A stretch of DNA of 64,000 nucleotides from a virus, in IMG/VR virus record IMGVR_UViG_3300032308_002078, positions 101,735-165,734 of that record. One strand, given 5' to 3'. Position 1 is the stretch's first letter, and the number at the start of each line of letters is the position of its first letter. Below the pieces are notes generated by a model. It had not been told where the DNA came from. It did no database searches and worked only from the letters and a program-made list of their open reading frames with translations. Made by a program: the position numbers and the translations under genes. Below, piece after piece: positions 59,165 to 64,000 of this stretch.

Positions 59165-60259
59165 ATGCCAAAACCTAAAAAAAGCGATTCGCTAACGGAA
59201 GCTGTCTCAGCTGAACTTAAAGCTAACTTTAGCTTAGAGAAGTTCAAAGAGAAAAAATTGCTTAATGGAAATGTTAAATTCAAAGAACAAAAATGGATTC
59301 CATTTTCAAAAGCATTGCAAAATTCAATTTCAGTTACAGGCGCTCCAGTAGGTCACATCACATTATTAAGAGGTCATAGTAATACAGGTAAAACAACAGC
59401 ATTACTTGAGTTAGCAATCAGCGCTCAAAAAATGAATATTTTACCTGTATTCATTATTACAGAAATGAAATGGTCATGGGAACACGCTCGTACAATGGGT
59501 TTCCAACTTGAAGATGTAGTTGATGAAACTACAGGAGAAGTAGTTGACCATAATGGTTTCTTTATCTACCGTGATAGAACCACATTGGGCACTATTGAAG
59601 ATGTAGCTGAGTTTATTGCTGATTTGTTGGATGAACAGAAAAAAGGTAATTTGCCTTATGATTTGTGTTTCTTCTGGGATTCAATTGGTTCAATACCATG
59701 TAAAATGAGTGTTGAAGCAAATAAAAACAATCCTATGTGGAACGCAGGAGCTATGTCTCAACAATTTGGTAACTTTATTAACCAACGTTTTCCTTTATCT
59801 AGAAAAGAAAATGCACCTTACACTAACTCAATGGTTGCTATTAACAAAATTTGGGTTGCTCCAGCTGAAAATATTATGTCACAACCTAAAATGAAAATGA
59901 AAAATGGTGAGACTATGTTTTTGGATGCTTCTATTGTATTGACTTTTGGTAATATTACTAATAGTGGTACTAGTAAAATTAAAGCAACTAAAGATGGTAA
60001 AGAGGTTGAGTTTGCTGTTCGTACTAAAGTATCATGTGATAAAAACCACGTTACAGGATTACAAACAAAAAGTGTTGTACTTGCAACAATTCATGGTTTT
60101 ATTGAAGATGATAAAAAGGAAATTGACACTTACAAGAAAGCACATTCTCATGAATGGAAAAATATTCTTGGTGATGGAAAATTTGAAGTCATTGAAGATA
60201 ATTCAGATTGGAATGAATCAACTAGAGATATTCCTCTAGGATTAATGGATGAAGAATAA
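59165..60259 (+). CDS. uvsX: UvsX/RecA-like recombinase
   Basis: 364 residues, near T4 UvsX (391). Walker A is GHSNTGKT (residues 70-77); Walker B is in DLCFFWDSIGSI; VFIITEMKWSWEHARTMGFQ precedes it. The catalytic core ends around SMVAINKIWVAPAENI. It catalyses strand exchange and recombination-dependent replication on gp32-coated ssDNA. The first 50 residues are basic and the C-terminus (LGLMDEE) is acidic. It follows gp32 by 23 nt and precedes the 5' nuclease. Confidence 0.93.
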   Translation: MPKPKKSDSLTEAVSAELKANFSLEKFKEKKLLNGNVKFKEQKWIPFSKALQNSISVTGAPVGHITLLRGHSNTGKTTALLELAISAQKMNILPVFIITEMKWSWEHARTMGFQLEDVVDETTGEVVDHNGFFIYRDRTTLGTIEDVAEFIADLLDEQKKGNLPYDLCFFWDSIGSIPCKMSVEANKNNPMWNAGAMSQQFGNFINQRFPLSRKENAPYTNSMVAINKIWVAPAENIMSQPKMKMKNGETMFLDASIVLTFGNITNSGTSKIKATKDGKEVEFAVRTKVSCDKNHVTGLQTKSVVLATIHGFIEDDKKEIDTYKKAHSHEWKNILGDGKFEVIEDNSDWNESTRDIPLGLMDEE

Positions 60260-60260
60260 G

Positions 60261-60292
60261 TTTGGCTTATTTAAAATTATTTGTTATCTTTA
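60261..60292 (+). promoter_or_regulatory. Bacteroidota-type promoter TTTGGC-N18-TATCTTTA
   Basis: TTTG at 60261 and TATCTTTA at 60285 with a 24-nt offset; the box fits TAnnTTTG except the last base. It starts right after the UvsX stop and is 6 nt from ATG 60299. Confidence 0.72.
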
Positions 60293-60298
60293 TTTAAG

Positions 60299-61336
60299 AT
60301 GAAAAAGAACGAACTATTAAACCTCCTAAACAAGGTTAATCAAGAAGAAGAAATATTAACTAATCCTCATGAACGAGTATTGTTAATTGATGGGTTAAAT
60401 TTATTTTTTAGAAACTTCGCTATGATGAAGAATGTAAACCAAGATGGAGCTCATGTTGGTGGTTTAGGAGGTTTTATTCGTTCTTTAAATTATCTAGTTA
60501 ATCATATTCAACCAACATCTGTTTATGTAGTATTTGATGGTGCTGGTTCATCTGTTAATAGAAAAAACTTAGTACCTGAATATAAATCAGGTCGTCACTT
60601 AGCTAGAATTACTAACTGGGATGTATTTGATTCTTTAGAAGATGAACATGACGCTAAGGTTAATCAAATTGTAAGAATAGTTCATTACCTGAAATGTCTA
60701 CCAGTAAAAACAATTGGTATAGATAAAGTAGAAGCAGATGATATTATAGCTTACTTAAGTGATATAATGCCTAGTAAGTATGGTTCTAAAGTGTTCATTG
60801 TATCTAATGATAAAGATTTTGTTCAATTGATAAATAAAGATGTAACATTATTTAGACCATCAGAAAAAGAATTCTATACAAAACAAACAGTAAAAGATAA
60901 TTTTAGTGTTTTAGCTGAGAATTTTATTCTTTATAAAACACTTTTAGGAGATCAATCAGATAAAGTAGAAGGTATTAAAGGCTTAGGTGAAAAAGGTGTA
61001 GCTAAAAAGTTTCCTGAATTAGCAGAACGTGTTTTGACTTTTGATGATTTGCTTGAAATTTGTAAAAATAAACTTAAAGAACATGTAGTTTATGCTAGAA
61101 TATTACATGACGCTGAAAGATTAAAAACTAATTACAAAATTATGGATTTAGCTAATCCATTAGTAGATAATAATGAAAAAGAATATCTAACAGAGTTCAC
61201 ACAAGAACCAACTCCAGCTTTGAATACTAAAGCATTTTTGTTACTTTATAACGAAGATGGATTAGGAAGATTAATGAAAGATCCAGAATTGACAATTAAC
61301 AACACATTCAAAGTATTAAACAGTTTTAAAAAATAA
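60299..61336 (+). CDS. 5'-3' exonuclease / flap nuclease (T4 RNase H-like)
   Basis: 345 residues from ATG 60299; an upstream TTG in frame would run into the promoter. The FEN/5'-nuclease acidic residues are in LLIDGLNLFF, YVVFDGAGSSVNRKNLVPEY, GIDKVEADDIIAYLSD and VFIVSNDKDFVQLIN. A helix-hairpin-helix follows (DQSDKVEGIKGLGEKGVAKK). It removes RNA primers and 5' flaps on the lagging strand, the role of T4 rnh. Its C-terminus may bind gp32, as in T4. It has its own promoter between uvsX and the helicase. Confidence 0.9.
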   Translation: MKKNELLNLLNKVNQEEEILTNPHERVLLIDGLNLFFRNFAMMKNVNQDGAHVGGLGGFIRSLNYLVNHIQPTSVYVVFDGAGSSVNRKNLVPEYKSGRHLARITNWDVFDSLEDEHDAKVNQIVRIVHYLKCLPVKTIGIDKVEADDIIAYLSDIMPSKYGSKVFIVSNDKDFVQLINKDVTLFRPSEKEFYTKQTVKDNFSVLAENFILYKTLLGDQSDKVEGIKGLGEKGVAKKFPELAERVLTFDDLLEICKNKLKEHVVYARILHDAERLKTNYKIMDLANPLVDNNEKEYLTEFTQEPTPALNTKAFLLLYNEDGLGRLMKDPELTINNTFKVLNSFKK

Positions 61337-61342
61337 ATAGTT

Positions 61343-62707
61343 ATGACATTAAATAATTTAAGTGCCTATGGAATTGGTTTCCAGGTCAAAGTACTATCTT
61401 CATTATTAACACATAAGGAATTCTTATTGAATATCCAAGATGTATTAAGTGAAGAATATTTTGATAACCAAGCTCACAAATGGATTATTAAAGAAATCCT
61501 AAAATATTATCAAAAATACCATACAACACCTTCAATGGATGTGTTAAAGGTAGAGTTAAAGAAAATTGATAATGAAGTTTTACAAGTAGCAATTAAAGAA
61601 CAACTTAGAGAAGCATATAAAGCATCTGATGAAGATCTTAAATATGTTGAAGAAGAATTTTCAGGATTTTGTAAAAACCAACAGCTTAAAAAAGCGTTAT
61701 TAACAAGCGTAGAATTTTTGAACGCCGGAGATTATGATTCTATTAGGTTCATGATTGATAACGCACTTAAAGCGGGTCAAGACAAAAACTTAGGTCATGA
61801 GTATAATAAAGACACTGAATCTAGATATAGAGAAAATCATAGAATGATTGTTCCTACACCTTGGGAATCATTTAATGAATTGTTACAAGGTGGTTTAGGT
61901 AATGGAGACTTTGGATTGATTTTTGGTAGTCCTGGAGGTGGCAAATCTTGGTCATTAGTTGCTTTAGGTGGTTATGCTGTTAAATTAGGTTATAATGTTT
62001 TGCATTATACACTTGAATTAGGAGCTGATTATGTAGGACGAAGGTATGACGCTTTTTTCACTAATATATCTGTTCAAGATATAACTCAACATAAAGATAA
62101 AATTGAAGAAGTTGTTAATACATTAGAAGGACAATTGATTATCAAAGAATATCCAACAGGTAAAGCATCTATTTCAACAATTGAATCTCATATTAAGAAA
62201 TGTATTGATTTAGATTTTAAACCAGATCTAATCATTATTGACTATGTAGATCTTCTTCGCTCAAAAAAGAATAATCGTGAACGTAAGGATGAAATAGATG
62301 ATATTTATATTAGTACTAAGGGTCTTGCTAGAGAATTGAATCTGCCTATTTGGTCAGTGTCTCAAGTAAACCGAGCTGGTGCAAAAGATGATATTATTGA
62401 AGGTGATAAAGCAGCAGGTAGCTATGATAAAATGATGGTTACTGATGTTGCTATATCCTTATCAAGGAAACGTCAAGACAAAGTAAATGGGACAGGAAGA
62501 TTTCACATTATGAAAAATCGATACGGAATGGACGGCATGACCTATTCTGTCAAAGTAGACACCTCTACAGGACATTTTGAGGTATCATCCTATTTAGAGG
62601 AAGACGAAGAGGCATCATCTACATCAACTAAATCTACTACTTTTGGAGGTATAGATTCATCAGACAAGGCACTTATTAAACAACGATTTTTCGAACTATC
62701 TAACTAA
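61343..62707 (+). CDS. gp41: Replicative DnaB-type helicase (gp41-like)
   Basis: 454 residues, near T4 gp41 (475). Walker A is GSPGGGKS (residues 195-202). Walker B is in PDLIIIDYVDLL. WSVSQVNRAGAKDD contains the arginine-finger-like and H4 regions, followed by SYDKMMVTDVAISLSRKRQD. The N-terminal 110 residues are the helical domain that binds a primase. It unwinds the fork 5' to 3' as a hexameric ring. It is 6 nt after the nuclease, and a class II RNR gene follows. Confidence 0.92.
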   Translation: MTLNNLSAYGIGFQVKVLSSLLTHKEFLLNIQDVLSEEYFDNQAHKWIIKEILKYYQKYHTTPSMDVLKVELKKIDNEVLQVAIKEQLREAYKASDEDLKYVEEEFSGFCKNQQLKKALLTSVEFLNAGDYDSIRFMIDNALKAGQDKNLGHEYNKDTESRYRENHRMIVPTPWESFNELLQGGLGNGDFGLIFGSPGGGKSWSLVALGGYAVKLGYNVLHYTLELGADYVGRRYDAFFTNISVQDITQHKDKIEEVVNTLEGQLIIKEYPTGKASISTIESHIKKCIDLDFKPDLIIIDYVDLLRSKKNNRERKDEIDDIYISTKGLARELNLPIWSVSQVNRAGAKDDIIEGDKAAGSYDKMMVTDVAISLSRKRQDKVNGTGRFHIMKNRYGMDGMTYSVKVDTSTGHFEVSSYLEEDEEASSTSTKSTTFGGIDSSDKALIKQRFFELSN

Positions 62708-62722
62708 ATTATTAAAAAAACA

Positions 62723-64000
62723 ATGTTAACCACAGAATCACAAATTTTGTCTGAAATTACTACCCATCTCAAATACGCGAAATTCGTACCTGAAAAAAAC
62801 AGGAGAGAAACATGGGACGAGCTAGTAACTCGAAACAAGGAAATGCATTTAAAAAAGTTTCCTCAATTGGCTGAAGAAATTGAAGCCGCGTACAAGTATG
62901 TTTATGACAAGAAAGTTTTACCATCAATGCGTTCAATGCAGTTTGCTGGTAAGCCTATTGAAATAAATAACGCTCGTATTTTTAACTGTTCCTATTTACC
63001 AATTGATGATTTCAGAGCATTTTCAGAAATTATGTTCCTGTTATTATCAGGTTGTGGAGTAGGATATTCTGTTCAAACTCATCACGTTGAACAACTACCC
63101 GAAATTAGAAAACCTTTAAAATCAAAGCGTTATCTAGTAGGTGATTCTATTGAAGGATGGGCTGATGCTGTTCGTATGTTAACTAAAGCATATTTTGGAC
63201 AAACATCTACTGCTCCTTTATTTGACTTTAGAGACATCAGAGCTAAAGGTGCCTCATTGATTACAGTTGGTGGTAAAGCACCTGGTCCTGAACCATTAAA
63301 AATTGCTTTGATTCATATGCAAGCTATTTTGGACCGTAAAAATGATGGTGAAAAATTAACTACCTTAGAATGTCATGACATTATTTGCCACTTAGCAGAT
63401 GCTGTTTTGTCCGGAGGTATTCGTAGAGCTGCTTTGATTGCTTTGTTTAATCTTCATGATGAGGATATGTTGACTTGTAAATTTGGTCCTTGGTGGGAAA
63501 ATAATCCACAACGTGGTCGTGCTAACAACTCAGCAGTATTGCTTCGTAACATGATTGATAAAGACACATTTATGAATTTGTGGGGTAAAATTGAAGCATC
63601 TAACAGCGGTGAACCAGGATTTTTGTTTACAAATGATAAAGATGCTGGAACTAATCCATGTGCTGAAATTAATTTGAAAGCTAACCAATTCTGTAATTTG
63701 TGTGAAATTAATGCTTCAGACATTGAAACACAAGAAGAATATAATGCAAGAGCTAAAGCAGCAGCATTTATTGGTACATTACAAGCTTCATATACTGATT
63801 TTCACTACTTGAGAGATGTTTGGAGAAAAACAACTGAAAAAGAAGCATTATTAGGTATTGGAATGACAGGTATTGCTTCAGGAGCTGTTTTAAAATTAAA
63901 CATGAAAGAAGCAGCTAAAGTAGCTGTTGAAGAAAACGAACGTGTAGCTAAAATTATTGGTATTAATAGAGCAGCTCGTGTTACAACAGTTAAGCCATCA
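62723..64000 (+). CDS. nrdJ: Class II (B12-dependent) ribonucleotide reductase, 3' partial
   Basis: 426 residues are visible and the gene runs off the window end. FNCSY (C89), LLSGCGVGYSV, GGIRRAALIALF and NPCAEI (C313, E315), then FCNLCEIN (C324), match monomeric adenosylcobalamin-dependent reductase. The 11-residue offset C313-C324 equals C408-C419 of Lactobacillus RTPR; C89 fits its C119. It would make deoxynucleotides for replication and work without oxygen or a radical-generating subunit. ATG 62723 lies in a short A-rich gap 15 nt after the helicase. Confidence 0.85.
   Translation, partial: MLTTESQILSEITTHLKYAKFVPEKNRRETWDELVTRNKEMHLKKFPQLAEEIEAAYKYVYDKKVLPSMRSMQFAGKPIEINNARIFNCSYLPIDDFRAFSEIMFLLLSGCGVGYSVQTHHVEQLPEIRKPLKSKRYLVGDSIEGWADAVRMLTKAYFGQTSTAPLFDFRDIRAKGASLITVGGKAPGPEPLKIALIHMQAILDRKNDGEKLTTLECHDIICHLADAVLSGGIRRAALIALFNLHDEDMLTCKFGPWWENNPQRGRANNSAVLLRNMIDKDTFMNLWGKIEASNSGEPGFLFTNDKDAGTNPCAEINLKANQFCNLCEINASDIETQEEYNARAKAAAFIGTLQASYTDFHYLRDVWRKTTEKEALLGIGMTGIASGAVLKLNMKEAAKVAVEENERVAKIIGINRAARVTTVKPS

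Noticed and set aside
63454-63723. Reverse-strand ORF in the RNR gene.
   Set aside because: It is antisense to a gene with clear catalytic motifs.
1-64000. Prophage or lysogeny module.
   Set aside because: No integrase, repressor, attachment-site repeats or host genes were seen; gene order is that of a lytic T4-type phage.

Overview
The window is a contiguous stretch of a large, AT-rich, tailed double-stranded DNA phage of the T4 superfamily (contractile-tailed myovirus), probably a distant ('far-T4') member infecting a Bacteroidota host. The phage call rests on a full set of T4-type morphogenesis genes: TerL, portal gp20, S77-type prohead protease gp21, scaffold gp22, capsid gp23, gp13/14/15-like neck, sheath gp18, tube gp19, gp26-like chaperone, tape measure, baseplate and gp53-like proteins. 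A T4-like replication set follows (gp32, UvsX, 5' nuclease, gp41-type helicase). The host call is an inference from three things: promoters with Bacteroidota geometry (TTTG at -33, TAnnTTTG-like at -7), a 56-residue protein resembling Bacteroidota Hc1/histone H1-like proteins, and tiny leaders with few Shine-Dalgarno sequences. All recognised genes are on the + strand. No tRNA, CRISPR array, integrase or insertion sequence was found, and no gene-free gap exceeds about 210 bases.

Layout. 1-13.2 kb: mosaic proteins that are probably packaged in the head. They include a protein with a papain-like C/H/D signature and two HExxH motifs, a HAD nucleotidase, a PD-(D/E)xK-like protein, a histone-like protein, and several small proteins made of modules recurrent in marine phages. 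Many begin with a short amphipathic leader resembling the T4 capsid-targeting sequence. 13.2-16.6 kb: an FAD oxidoreductase, a P-loop kinase-like protein and an overlapping spanin-like pair. 16.6-26.7 kb: packaging and head genes ending in a strong terminator. 26.7-29.1 kb: two metabolic enzymes, a DDAH/amidinotransferase-like protein and a phosphatidylserine decarboxylase with its catalytic residues intact, then PhoH. 29.1-32.3 kb: neck. 32.3-38.7 kb: a 1911-residue Gly-Thr-Ser repeat fibre ending in an S74 chaperone, plus a companion. 38.8-44.0 kb: a glycosylation cassette of three glycosyltransferases, one of them a TibC/Aah-type autotransporter heptosyltransferase relative, flanked by two related small proteins. 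44.0-55.7 kb: contractile tail and baseplate, including a hub protein fused to a CHAP-like hydrolase. 55.7-64 kb: replication and nucleotide metabolism, with a family A DNA polymerase and a class II (B12-dependent) ribonucleotide reductase cut by the window end.

Two upstream motif classes stand out. Five promoters with an invariant 24-nt offset, (T/C)TTGG...TATATT, precede metabolic and replication genes. An octamer TATTTATA/TATTTATT, the exact reverse complement of the T4 late promoter box TATAAATA, sits 3-34 nt before 16 start codons, almost all structural genes. I read this as an early/middle versus late split, with nearly leaderless mRNAs.

The best candidates for an undescribed system are (i) the Ser/Thr-rich fibre next to a protein-O-heptosyltransferase-like enzyme, suggesting a self-glycosylating phage fibre; (ii) a capsid-targeted protein payload with shared leader peptides; and (iii) a phospholipid/guanidino enzyme pair placed directly after the major capsid gene.
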